A stretch of DNA of 12,961 nt from Methylococcaceae bacterium (GCA_947506075.1 CANNNN010000032.1:1-12961), one strand, 5' to 3'; positions 1 to 7,936 are shown, counted from the stretch's first letter. The notes: a model not told the origin generated them from the letters alone. Program-made: numbers and translations.

Positions 1-379
1 GGTATTAAAATTATCGCTTTGAGTAACTACACGCAGACCATAGACTTCAATTCGCCAGTTCACGCCATTTGAACGACAATAAACGGGTTATAATCTTTAT
101 TCACCCTCGTTTGCAGATAGCGCGATATGCCAAAATGAGCACGAATTAATGTTAGTAAGTGGTGGTGGTAATGCTGAAAAATTAAAGAACTAAAACATTG
201 CCCAAAGAATTAATAATACAGACCGCTTAATCAATAGCAATTACTAGTTGTAAATCAATTAGATATAAAGATTGGCAAATGACAAGCCCACACAGTTTGG
301 CATCTACCCCATGAACTCGGGAAGAGTCGTTTTTTTGCAAGCTGCCTTACTTGGACTTAATAAATCAGGAGCATTAACA
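1..379. other. Gene-free left edge; possible edge of a minus-strand gene and weak promoter
   Basis: I see no complete gene here. On the minus strand one frame is open from about base 84 to the left window edge. It could be read from a GTG near base 64, giving a peptide that starts VNWRIEVYGLRV, but no ribosome binding site or recognisable family supports it. For the downstream + strand gene, the best -10 candidate is TATAAA at 264-269, with a poor -35 (TTACTA, 241-246) spaced 17 bases away. The frame of the downstream ATPase stays open back to a TTG at 272, but that TTG lacks a Shine-Dalgarno sequence and the extra residues do not look like the family. I therefore treat 272-379 as leader. Confidence 0.4.
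367..371 (+). promoter_or_regulatory. Shine-Dalgarno AGGAG that sets the ATPase start
   Basis: AGGAG lies eight bases before the ATG at 380. It is the only good ribosome binding site near the 5' end of this frame, so it decides between the ATG at 380 and the upstream TTG (272) and ATG (311). Confidence 0.7.
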
Positions 380-1819
380 ATGCAGGAAATTTTAATTGGC
401 GGACAGAACGGCACCCAAGTCCTTATGGATGCCGCAATGGGTAATCGTCACGGCATGATTTCGGGGGCAACAGGTACCGGAAAAACAATCACTTTACAAA
501 TCCTGGCTGAGGGTTTTTCAAAAATAGGTGTTCCTGTCTTTTTAGCCGATATTAAAGGGGACCTGTCCGGCATTACCCTTCCCGGACTAGCCCATGAAAA
601 GATTACCGAGCGCATTCAACAGATTGGCATTAGCAATTTTCAGTATCGCGGCAATCCGGCTGTATTCTGGGATATTTTTGCCAAAACTGGACACCCGGTG
701 CGCACCACTATTTCAGACATGGGACCTCTATTGCTCAGCAGTCTGCTGGAATTGAATGACACGCAAACCGGCGTACTTTACAGTTGCTTCAAGATTGCCG
801 ATGACAACGGCCTGTTGCTGCTGGACCTGAAGGATTTGCGCGCGATGTTGCGCTGGATGGGCGACGAATCCAAAGCATTGCAAGCCGAGTACGGCAATAT
901 TTCTTCAGCTAGTCTTGGCACGATACAACGGCAATTACTGGTGCTGGAAGAACAAGGCGCCGAGCATTTTTTTGGCGAACCGGCCATACAACTGAGCGAT
1001 TTTTGCAAAACGGATTTCTCGGGTAATGGGGTTATCAGCATTCTTGATGCGACCGAACTGACGACAAAATCACCGCGTTTATATGCCACTTTTTTACTCT
1101 GGCTGCTGTCCGATTTATTTGAAACCTTACCCGAAGTCGGTGATGCGGATCGACCCAAGCTGGTGTTATTTTTCGACGAAGCGCATCTGCTGTTTGATCA
1201 GGCACCTAAGGTTCTGGTGGACAAGATCGAACAAATCGTCAGATTGATACGTTCCAAGGGTGTCGGCATTTATTTTATCAGCCAGAGTCCGCTAGATATC
1301 CCGGAAGATATTCTCGGACAACTGGGCCTTAAAATCCAGCATGCCTTACGCGCTTATACACCGAAAGATCAACAAACCGTCAAAAGCGTCGCGGCGACAT
1401 TTCGCAGCAATCCAAAAATAGATACCGAAGCCGTGATTTCGGAATTAAAGACCGGTGAAGCCCTGGTTTCCGTGCTCAACAAAGATGGAAGTCCAGCACC
1501 GGTTGAGCGTATTTTTATTCGACCACCCGAGTCTCAGATCGGTCCGGTTTCGAAGCAACAGCGCGACGAAATCATGCATCGTTCGCCTTTTAGTGGCCGG
1601 TATGAACAGGAGCTTGATCGTGAATCAGCTTATGAAATGCTGAAGAAAAAAGCAGAACTGCAAGTTGATCAGCCAAAAGCAAGCTCACCCACCCGAACCA
1701 GTAATCGACAAAGCGCTGGCGAAGCTCTGCTTACCAGTGCTGCGCGCGCCATCGGAAGCACCGTAGGTCGACAGATTATTCGGGGAATTATGGGCTCGTT
1801 ATTGGGCGGACGCCGATAA
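380..1819 (+). CDS. YjgR-like HerA/FtsK-type ATPase (DUF853 family), 479 aa
   Basis: This is a cytoplasmic P-loop ATPase of the HerA-helicase C-terminal-like (DUF853, E. coli YjgR) family. The cellular role of the family is not firmly established; a DNA- or nucleoprotein-related ATPase is the usual guess. Walker A is GATGTGKT at residues 29-36, inside the family-typical context NRHGMISGATGTGKT. Walker B is LVLFFDEAH at residues 261-269. The C-terminal tail (GSTVGRQIIRGIMGSLLGG) is also typical of YjgR. The ATG at 380 is preferred because AGGAG lies at 367-371, eight bases upstream, and because 479 residues fits the family (about 500). A TTG at 272 in the same frame would add 36 unrelated residues without a binding site. 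The gene is followed by 291 bp of repeat-like DNA, so an operon with the next gene is doubtful. Confidence 0.9.
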   Translation: MQEILIGGQNGTQVLMDAAMGNRHGMISGATGTGKTITLQILAEGFSKIGVPVFLADIKGDLSGITLPGLAHEKITERIQQIGISNFQYRGNPAVFWDIFAKTGHPVRTTISDMGPLLLSSLLELNDTQTGVLYSCFKIADDNGLLLLDLKDLRAMLRWMGDESKALQAEYGNISSASLGTIQRQLLVLEEQGAEHFFGEPAIQLSDFCKTDFSGNGVISILDATELTTKSPRLYATFLLWLLSDLFETLPEVGDADRPKLVLFFDEAHLLFDQAPKVLVDKIEQIVRLIRSKGVGIYFISQSPLDIPEDILGQLGLKIQHALRAYTPKDQQTVKSVAATFRSNPKIDTEAVISELKTGEALVSVLNKDGSPAPVERIFIRPPESQIGPVSKQQRDEIMHRSPFSGRYEQELDRESAYEMLKKKAELQVDQPKASSPTRTSNRQSAGEALLTSAARAIGSTVGRQIIRGIMGSLLGGRR

Positions 1820-1856
1820 CTACAGTTTTTCGACCTGTAAATTAGAATAATCAATT

Positions 1857-1979
1857 GTCCACAAAAGGCACGAAAATTTACAAAAATCAGCTGACTGTAG
1901 ATCATTATCTAGGGATTGAGGGCCGCAGCTAAAGCTCCAGTCCTTCCCGCACGCTACTTTTTTTCGTGTTTTTTGTGGA
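1857..1979. repeat. Short intergenic element with imperfect terminal inverted repeats (element A)
   Basis: CCACAAAAGGCACGAAAA at 1859-1876 pairs with TTTTCGTGTTTTTTGTGG at 1961-1978. That is 18 positions with only two mismatches, and both would be G-U pairs in RNA. One more pair (1858/1979) extends the arms. The arms enclose about 84 bp with no coding potential. The ends resemble those of a second element at 11117-11210 (both begin GTCCAC, and the right arms share about 16 of 20 positions). This suggests a dispersed, non-coding, MITE-like or palindromic repeat family rather than a transcription terminator. No clear target-site duplication is visible. Confidence 0.5.
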
Positions 1980-2009
1980 AATATGCCTTTAATCGTAAAG
2001 GTCGATTTT

Positions 2010-2071
2010 ATTGGAAGCTCCAGCTTTCTGTGCTTCGCGAAGCTTCAACTTCGCCTTTCTGGGTTTCCAAT
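2010..2071. repeat. Palindrome-rich intergenic repeat-like sequence
   Basis: ATTGGAA at 2010-2016 is the exact reverse complement of TTCCAAT at 2065-2071. Inside lie AAGCT-CC-AGCTT (2015-2026) and the perfect 12-base palindrome GCTTCGCGAAGC (2032-2043). The nested symmetry could fold into a branched structure. From memory, sequences with GGAAGCTCCAGCTT-like cores recur between genes in several gammaproteobacterial genomes, so I read this as a degenerate copy of a dispersed repeat. It ends about 40 bases before the start of the CNNM/CBS gene and may lie in its leader. Confidence 0.45.
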
Positions 2072-2110
2072 CTGGAGATTGTAAACTGACAAAAATAGTT
2101 TAATTGCATT

Positions 2111-3442
2111 ATGAATAACCTTTTCCCTATCATTTGTGCCTTATTGCTAGTCGCACTGAATGGTTTTTTTGTCGCCGCAGAATTTGGTCTGGTCAAACTG
2201 CGGCAAACTCGCATCCGCTCGATTATTAAAACCCAAGGTTGGCGTGGCCGAATTCTAGGTAAAGTACACGGGAAACTCGACGCCTATTTATCGGCTTGCC
2301 AGCTGGGCATCACACTGGCATCGTTGGGCTTGGGCTGGATAGGCGAACCTGCGTTTGCCAGTCTGCTGGAACCCGTGTTCGCAAGGAGCGGCGTCAGCTC
2401 ACCAGAGTTGATACACGGCATCTCCTTCGCGCTCGCCTTTTCGATGATCTCGTTTCTGCATATCGTGGTCGGTGAGCTTGCCCCTAAGTCGCTGGCAATT
2501 CGTAATCCCGAACAGATCGGATTATTCAGTGCTGCGCCACTGTATGGCTTTTACTGGCTGATGTATCCGGCCATCTGGCTGCTCAACACCAGCGCCAATT
2601 TAGTTCTGCGCTTATTCTGTCTGGAAGATATGCACGGTCACGACGCCCATTATTCGGCTGATGAACTTAAACTTATCTTGCGTGCCAACAATCAGGATGA
2701 TCGCTTTACCCGCGAGGAATGGAATATTCTGGCAAAAACCCTCGATTTCAGTGAACTGGAGGTATCCGACCTGATGCGCCCTATCGCTGAAATGGTGGCC
2801 TTGCACCGCTCCAGGTCTTTGCAGGAAAACCTGAAAACCATCTACAATCAACGTTTAAGCCGTTACCCCTATTTCGAAACTAATGGCATAGATGTGTTGG
2901 GGGTGATTCATTTGAAAGATTTATTTTTCGCCCAACAGGAAGGCAAGCCAATTGAAGATTTGACTACTTATTTGCGTCCTATCCAATACATATTGCCCGA
3001 CAAACCCGCGCTGGAGCTGTTTCGACAATTTCGGATGGGAGCTGGCCATTTTGCGGTCATTGGACAAAAAGGGCAAAAACCTCAAGGCTTCATCACGCTG
3101 GATAACTTGTTAAGCGCAATGGTCGGCGAGATACGCGATGAGTTTCGTCAAAACAATAACGACTGGACCCGACTCGATGACGGAACACTGATCGGCAAAG
3201 GCAGCCTGCCAATATTCTCGCTGGAACGGATACTGGGTATCGATATCGAGAACGAAGAGCTTGAATTGGAAGATGAGGTCTCGATAGGCGGGCTAATAAT
3301 GGCCAAACTGCGTAATATCCCAGTCGAGGGTCAGAAAATTGAATTCAATCAATTCGATGTAGTGGTTAGAAAAATGAATGCCTCGCGCGTCGTGTTTGTG
3401 CAAATTTATTCCAATGAGCTAAGCGGTCTAGGCAATCTGTAG
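2111..3442 (+). CDS. HlyC/CorC-family (CNNM/DUF21-CBS) membrane protein, 443 aa
   Basis: This is an inner-membrane protein of the CNNM/CorC superfamily, which is linked to Mg2+ and other divalent cation efflux or homeostasis. The older annotation is 'hemolysin family protein'. Residues 1 to about 195 form the CNNM (DUF21) domain, with hydrophobic segments near 5-25, 60-85, 102-122 and 137-168 and the conserved GELAPKS motif at 121-127. A CBS pair follows: CBS1 at about 222-277, starting DLMRPIAEM and containing the LGVIHLKDL stretch, and CBS2 at about 285-342. A CorC_HlyC domain covers about 352-435. Length and domain order are normal for the family. The ATG at 2111 is followed directly by the hydrophobic first segment, but the ribosome binding site is weak. 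The actual ion is not determined by the sequence. Confidence 0.93.
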   Translation: MNNLFPIICALLLVALNGFFVAAEFGLVKLRQTRIRSIIKTQGWRGRILGKVHGKLDAYLSACQLGITLASLGLGWIGEPAFASLLEPVFARSGVSSPELIHGISFALAFSMISFLHIVVGELAPKSLAIRNPEQIGLFSAAPLYGFYWLMYPAIWLLNTSANLVLRLFCLEDMHGHDAHYSADELKLILRANNQDDRFTREEWNILAKTLDFSELEVSDLMRPIAEMVALHRSRSLQENLKTIYNQRLSRYPYFETNGIDVLGVIHLKDLFFAQQEGKPIEDLTTYLRPIQYILPDKPALELFRQFRMGAGHFAVIGQKGQKPQGFITLDNLLSAMVGEIRDEFRQNNNDWTRLDDGTLIGKGSLPIFSLERILGIDIENEELELEDEVSIGGLIMAKLRNIPVEGQKIEFNQFDVVVRKMNASRVVFVQIYSNELSGLGNL

Positions 3443-3532
3443 GCCACCACCCAATGGGCGAATAGAAAAACAAATATAAAGTATTGATCTATTTCGTTTT
3501 TTTCGCTGGCTAACTGGTTTTACCGACAACTT

Positions 3533-3769
3533 ATGACCGACAAGTATTTTGAAATCACAGGCTGGATCGGCTTCATACTGATTATTAGCGCCTATTTTTT
3601 TGTTACGCTCAGCTTCCTGGTCGTCGATTCCGCCGGGTATCATCTGCTGAACTTGGCTGGGGCTTTATGCATGGTGGTCAACGCCCGACATAATAAAGCC
3701 AAACCGCTATTCTGGCTGAATGTGGTTTGGTCTTTGATTGCTGTTATTGGTTTGATTCAAACTACGTAA
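3533..3769 (+). CDS. Small CBU_0592-like membrane protein, 78 aa
   Basis: This is a short integral membrane protein with three predicted hydrophobic segments, at about residues 8-29, 36-50 and 59-76. The pattern GWIGFILIISAYF, then YHLLNLAGA, then PLFWLNVVWSLIA, matches the CBU_0592-like domain family. In that family a G-W-x-G start, an L-N-L-x-G-A centre and an N-x-x-W end are conserved. The biochemical function is unknown. The ATG at 3533 has no strong Shine-Dalgarno sequence. The gene lies 90 bp downstream of the CNNM gene on the same strand and may be co-transcribed with it. It ends only 17 bp from the 3' end of the convergent glycoside hydrolase gene, with no clear terminator between them. 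Confidence 0.8.
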   Translation: MTDKYFEITGWIGFILIISAYFFVTLSFLVVDSAGYHLLNLAGALCMVVNARHNKAKPLFWLNVVWSLIAVIGLIQTT

Positions 3770-3786
3770 CTAGCGGCTTATTATGT

Positions 3787-4905
3787 TCAAGCAAACTTAT
3801 CAGGAAACCAGCCCCTTTCCACGCAGTCGCGAAAACACCAGGCCGGGGTGGTTTCGGTCTTGTAACTCCAGAAAAACCAGCCGAGATATTTTTCAAAGGC
3901 GAGCAACTGGGCGGCAGCGTAGCCCCGGTAAGCCATAGCCATTTGAAAGTCATCCATCTGTTGCAGCGCATGGTTAAACGGCCCTTCCGCCCACAGCGAT
4001 ACGACTTTTAAATCCAGCCCTAAACTCCATTCGCCGACATAGGTCCAGCCGAGATCGTTGATAATATCGTCGGCTTCATTTTTCCACTCGATCGCGGCCT
4101 TTTGCATATGCCCGTAAATATCGGTGTCTATGTCTTCGCGGACAAAACACTGGTAACGATGAATATCGAGCACCACATTGCTAAACTCCGGTTCAGCTAA
4201 GAATCCGGTGTATTCCCGGAATGACCGAAAACCGTCGTGATAGATCACAGCCACGTCTTCCGGCCGACAGTATTTGCGGATGCGGTGATAGGCGTCAGTG
4301 TTATATTTTTTCAACAACTCGGTTTCTATATCCCAGCGCGGCTCATTCAATACTTCAACCGCATGCAAGGCGGGACGGCCTTGGTAGCGCTCGGCCAGTC
4401 GTTCCAGCACAAGTAATGAATACTCGATGTATTCAGGCTGAGTGTGCCACTCACAAACATCCTTGATACCGCCGTTGTCGAAACCGTTTTGGCAACCGGG
4501 CGCCGCATGCAAATCCAGTACCACATGCAGACCAAGTTGTTCGGCCCAGTCGAACGCGCGATCCAGCACTGCAATACCGCCCTGCACAAAAGGATGGGGA
4601 ATTCCGCCATAACTGTCATGGTAAGGATAGTCAGGACCGAAGATCCAGTGCCCTAAAGGGATCCGCAACGCATTGATACCGACATCGGCCAGCCAGACAA
4701 AATCTTCGCGGGTAATGAAGGTATCCCAGTGTTTTTTAAGCGCCTGCTCTGCGTTAGCGCCCAATTCAACGCAATAGCTGGTTTCATCAACCGCTTCCAG
4801 ACCTTCAAAAACGCTGGTCGTCATCCATTTCTCCAGCACCAGCCAGCCGCCCAGATTAACGCCACGTATCTTTTTGCCACATTTATTATCAAAGTCATGC
4901 TTCAT
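3787..4905 (-). CDS. GH5 glycoside hydrolase, exo-beta-1,3-glucanase-like, 372 aa
   Basis: This is a retaining beta-glycosidase of family GH5, closest in motifs to the yeast EXG1-type exo-1,3-beta-glucanases (subfamily GH5_9). Signature stretches are GVNLGGWLVLEKWM (15-28), LRIPLGHW with Arg81, DLHAAPGCQNGFDN with His133 (131-144), VLNEPRW with the predicted acid/base Glu188, YHDGF with Tyr222/His223, LDIHRYQ with His249, and GEWS with the predicted nucleophile Glu292. The WFFWSYKTE motif lies near 343-351. All expected catalytic residues are present. There is no signal peptide: the N-terminus is charged (MKHDFDNKCGKK), so the enzyme is predicted to be cytoplasmic, unlike the secreted fungal enzymes. 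The start is supported by AAGGAA at 4911-4916, five bases upstream of the ATG. The substrate could be a glucan, a glucosyl-lipid or a storage or osmolyte glycoside; the sequence does not decide. Confidence 0.9.
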   Translation of the reverse strand: MKHDFDNKCGKKIRGVNLGGWLVLEKWMTTSVFEGLEAVDETSYCVELGANAEQALKKHWDTFITREDFVWLADVGINALRIPLGHWIFGPDYPYHDSYGGIPHPFVQGGIAVLDRAFDWAEQLGLHVVLDLHAAPGCQNGFDNGGIKDVCEWHTQPEYIEYSLLVLERLAERYQGRPALHAVEVLNEPRWDIETELLKKYNTDAYHRIRKYCRPEDVAVIYHDGFRSFREYTGFLAEPEFSNVVLDIHRYQCFVREDIDTDIYGHMQKAAIEWKNEADDIINDLGWTYVGEWSLGLDLKVVSLWAEGPFNHALQQMDDFQMAMAYRGYAAAQLLAFEKYLGWFFWSYKTETTPAWCFRDCVERGWFPDKFA

Positions 4906-4910
4906 TATTA

Positions 4911-4916
4911 TTCCTT
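4911..4916 (-). promoter_or_regulatory. Shine-Dalgarno AAGGAA of the GH5 gene
   Basis: Read on the minus strand, AAGGAA sits five bases before the ATG of the glycoside hydrolase. It confirms a start without a signal peptide. Confidence 0.65.
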
Positions 4917-4981
4917 GTCAGATAACTCGAAAAAAAATGCCCCCATCAATGATGCGTGAAAGGGTTTGCAAGCCCGTTACT

Positions 4982-5010
4982 CATATAAAGTACATTGCCG
5001 AAGTCTTCAA
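4982..5010 (-). promoter_or_regulatory. Candidate sigma70-type promoter for the GH5 gene
   Basis: On the minus strand TTGAAG (5005-5010) and TATATG (4982-4987) are separated by 17 bases, each matching four of six consensus positions. The site lies about 75 bases upstream of the GH5 start in the 143-bp gap after the sensor gene. This would let the hydrolase be transcribed independently. The match is modest and there is no second line of evidence. Confidence 0.3.
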
Positions 5011-5048
5011 ACGTTTCGATCGGCTTCGACAAACAACAAGAACAAGGG

Positions 5049-7871
5049 TTAACCATCCAATAGCTGCTGCTCACGTAATAACAGGACAAATTCATCCGCC
5101 GGCACCGGCTTACTTTTGATATAACCCTGATACATATCGCAGCCTTTTTCTTGCAAAAAAGCCAATTGCTCTGGGGTTTCCACGCCTTCGGCCAGGACCT
5201 TGAAGCCCAGAATATGGCCCATAGCGACTATCGTAGCGGCAATCTCCATATCATCCTGATGAAAAGGAATATCATCAATAAAGCTCTTGTCAATTTTCAA
5301 CACGTCCAGCGGAAAATGCTTAAGATAAGCCAGCGACGAATATCCGGTGCCAAAGTCATCAATGGCTAGGCGCACACCCTGAGCGCGAAGATTTTTAAGA
5401 ATAGCCGACGCCTTATCCTGATTGCCCATCAAGCCGCTTTCAGTTATTTCCAACTCCAAGTGCGTAGCCGGAAAACCGGTCTCGCGGACAACCGCAGTCA
5501 GCAGCGCGCAGATATCGCTACGCCTAAATTGTTGAGGGGAAACATTGACGGCCAACGTTAATGGCGGCAATCCTGCATCCAACCAAAGGCGACCTTGCCT
5601 ACAGGTTTCTCGCAGCACCCACGCGCCTATTTCGATAATAAGGCCGGTTTCTTCGGCTATCGGAATAAAGCGTATCGGGGGAATCAGCCCTTCTACCGGG
5701 TCCTGCCAGCGCACCAGGGCCTCGGCGCCGATAATGCGGCCACTGGCAATATCCACCTGCGGCTGGTAAAAGACACGCAATTCCTGTTGTTCCAGCGCAC
5801 GGCGCAGTCGTGTTTCCAGCGCAATACGTTCCCTGGCGGCAATCGTCAGTTCTTCGGAAAAATAGGCAAAACAGCCTCGCCCTGCGTCTTTAGCCTGATA
5901 CAACGCTGCATCGGCATGATCCATCAGTAGCTCGGGACTGTCGCCGTGTTGCGGATACAGACTGATGCCAATGCTGACGCCGATCAGAACATTATCGTTC
6001 TGCGTCAGGCTAAAGGGTTTGCTTAAATCAACGATAATTTCTTCAGCGACCCGTGCCGCATCTTCAGGCTGCGTTATGTCTTCCAGCAATACGACAAACT
6101 CGTCACCACCCAACCTAGCCACCATGTCAACGTCGCGCAATCTTGCTTTGATGCGGACAGCGACTTGCTGCAACAACTTGTCGCCGGCCAGATGCCCCTG
6201 GCTATCGTTAACCGCCTTAAACCGATCCAGATCCAGCATCAGCAAAGCCAGCTGCTTGCCGTCGCGTCGCTCCACACTAATGCCGTGTTTTAGTCGTTCC
6301 TCTAACAACCGGCGGTTGGGCAGCTGGGTCAGCGGATCATAAAAGGCCAGGCGCTTGATTTGCTCCTCAGTAATCTTGCGCTCGCTGATATCGGTATGCG
6401 TCCCGACATAATGCGTGACTACGCCATCACTGCCTTTTACCGCAGTAACGGACAACCATTTAGGATAAATTTCGCCATTTTTGCGCCTATCCCATATTTC
6501 GCCTTGCCATAAACCAGTCTGATTGATGCTCTGCCACATCTCGGCATAAAAGTCTGCGTCGTGACGACCGGATTTAAGCAGGCTTATTTTCTTCCCCACG
6601 ACATCCTGTTCGGTGTACCCGGTAGAGAGGGTAAAGGCTTTATTGATCCGTAAAATGTAGCTTGCCGCATCAGTAATCACGATTGCATCCTGGGATTCAA
6701 AAGCGGTTGCGGCAAGGCGCAAATCGGACTCTATGCGTTTACGTTCGGTGATGTCGATCGCTGAACCGATATAGCCGGTAAATAGGCCGCGTTCATCGTA
6801 AAGTGGCCTGCCTTTATCTAAAATCCAGCGCCACTCCCCGGTTGCGCTGCGCAGCCGATACTCTGTGGTAATGGCTTTATTAATGCCGGTATTTTGATAA
6901 TAGGCGACGAACGCGGTTGCTCTGTCATCGGAATGAATAACACTGAGCCAGTCCTTATGGGTCATTGCCTTCATCGAAGCTAAACCGGTAAAATTGAGCC
7001 AGGCTTGATTGACAAATGTCGGTTCGCCATCGGCATCGGTAATCCAGATCATGATTTCAGTACTGTCGGCCATCAGACGAAAACGCGCTTCGCTGGACCG
7101 AAGCTTGGCCTCGGCGTGTTTTCTATCGGTGATATCGCGCAACGCGCTGGCAAAAAACACGCCTTGCTCTGTTTGAATCGGACTCAGGCTTATTTCCACA
7201 TCCAATTCGGAGCCGTCTTTACACAGTGCCTTTACTAACTGCCCTGCCCCCATCGGACGGATGACGGCTGAGGCGGCAAACTGCTTACGCAGCGCCGGAT
7301 GCCCTGAACGAAAACGTTCCGGCACCAAGGTTTCAATCGACAATCCGATTAATTGATTAACTGGATAACCCAACAAGTATTCTGCCTGTCTGTTGGCCAT
7401 CGTAATAATACCTTGCTGATCGCTGATCAGCATCGCGTCCGGCGTCGCATCGAAGATTGCGCGCAGATAGGTTTCGCTGGCTTGTAGTTTTTGAGGACTA
7501 GGCAGTTGCAATAGTTTTGGCATTAACGGCCAAATCAGCAACGCGGTGGCTATCGAAACCAGCGCCATAGCGAATTTTATCAAACCCTCAAGCCAATAAT
7601 TGGTATGCCAGATGGTCCAGATACTGAAAAGATGCGTGGTACCGCACAAACAGATGAAAACCCCGAATAGTACAAACACCCAGCGATAGGCCAAATCGCT
7701 GCGTTTATTGACAAAATACCACAACGCAAACGGAATCGAATAATAGGCAATCGCGATAACGGCATCACTAATAACATGCAACCATAGAATTGCCGGAAGC
7801 CAGATATAACAGGCGCCATGGGGCATAAAATGACTGGTACTTACCAGCAAAGCGTTAAACCAGTCAATCAT
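5049..7871 (-). CDS. Ethylene-receptor-like membrane sensor: EBD-PAS-PAS-PAS-GGDEF-EAL, 940 aa
   Basis: This is a predicted inner-membrane sensor that makes and/or degrades cyclic di-GMP. Residues 1 to about 120 are an ETR1-type ethylene-binding domain with three membrane helices (about 34-54, 64-87, 93-117). Asp36, Tyr43, Ile46, Pro47, Ile73, Cys76 and His80 correspond to ETR1 Asp25, Tyr32, Ile35, Pro36, Ile62, Cys65 and His69, all at offset +11. Cys76 and His80 would coordinate Cu(I). The preceding MPHGACYIWLP stretch resembles bacterial members. Three PAS domains follow (about 130-250, 258-380 and 385-505), each ending in a D-I-(T/S)-(D/E)-R-K motif. The GGDEF domain has intact GGDEF at 588-592 and an inhibitory-site RDVD five residues before it. 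The EAL domain carries EAL at 717-719, VNVSPQQF, LEITES, DDFGTG from 838, LKIDKSF and AEGVET, so both activities look possible. Plain ligand assignment to ethylene is inference. The gene ends 143 bp before the GH5 gene. Confidence 0.93.
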   Translation of the reverse strand: MIDWFNALLVSTSHFMPHGACYIWLPAILWLHVISDAVIAIAYYSIPFALWYFVNKRSDLAYRWVFVLFGVFICLCGTTHLFSIWTIWHTNYWLEGLIKFAMALVSIATALLIWPLMPKLLQLPSPQKLQASETYLRAIFDATPDAMLISDQQGIITMANRQAEYLLGYPVNQLIGLSIETLVPERFRSGHPALRKQFAASAVIRPMGAGQLVKALCKDGSELDVEISLSPIQTEQGVFFASALRDITDRKHAEAKLRSSEARFRLMADSTEIMIWITDADGEPTFVNQAWLNFTGLASMKAMTHKDWLSVIHSDDRATAFVAYYQNTGINKAITTEYRLRSATGEWRWILDKGRPLYDERGLFTGYIGSAIDITERKRIESDLRLAATAFESQDAIVITDAASYILRINKAFTLSTGYTEQDVVGKKISLLKSGRHDADFYAEMWQSINQTGLWQGEIWDRRKNGEIYPKWLSVTAVKGSDGVVTHYVGTHTDISERKITEEQIKRLAFYDPLTQLPNRRLLEERLKHGISVERRDGKQLALLMLDLDRFKAVNDSQGHLAGDKLLQQVAVRIKARLRDVDMVARLGGDEFVVLLEDITQPEDAARVAEEIIVDLSKPFSLTQNDNVLIGVSIGISLYPQHGDSPELLMDHADAALYQAKDAGRGCFAYFSEELTIAARERIALETRLRRALEQQELRVFYQPQVDIASGRIIGAEALVRWQDPVEGLIPPIRFIPIAEETGLIIEIGAWVLRETCRQGRLWLDAGLPPLTLAVNVSPQQFRRSDICALLTAVVRETGFPATHLELEITESGLMGNQDKASAILKNLRAQGVRLAIDDFGTGYSSLAYLKHFPLDVLKIDKSFIDDIPFHQDDMEIAATIVAMGHILGFKVLAEGVETPEQLAFLQEKGCDMYQGYIKSKPVPADEFVLLLREQQLLDG

Positions 7872-7936
7872 TCAGTCTTGTACCCCCGTTGGCATCCATT
7901 CCAGATTCCGGCGATGCGTTTGTTCAACACGCATCG

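Noticed and set aside
1..84. Minus-strand open frame running off the left edge (contains NWRIEVYGLRV)
   Set aside because: Too short, no family match and no convincing start. It may be a gene edge but cannot be decided inside this window.
272..379. In-frame TTG-initiated N-terminal extension of the YjgR-like ATPase
   Set aside because: No Shine-Dalgarno sequence at the TTG, residues unlike the family, and a strong AGGAG eight bases before the ATG at 380.
778..1158. Antisense open frames inside the ATPase, sensor, LplT and Aas genes
   Set aside because: They lie wholly within well-supported genes in other frames and show no family-like sequence.
3443..3532. T-rich stretch after the CNNM gene as a terminator
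   Set aside because: There is a T-run, but no stable GC-rich stem precedes it.
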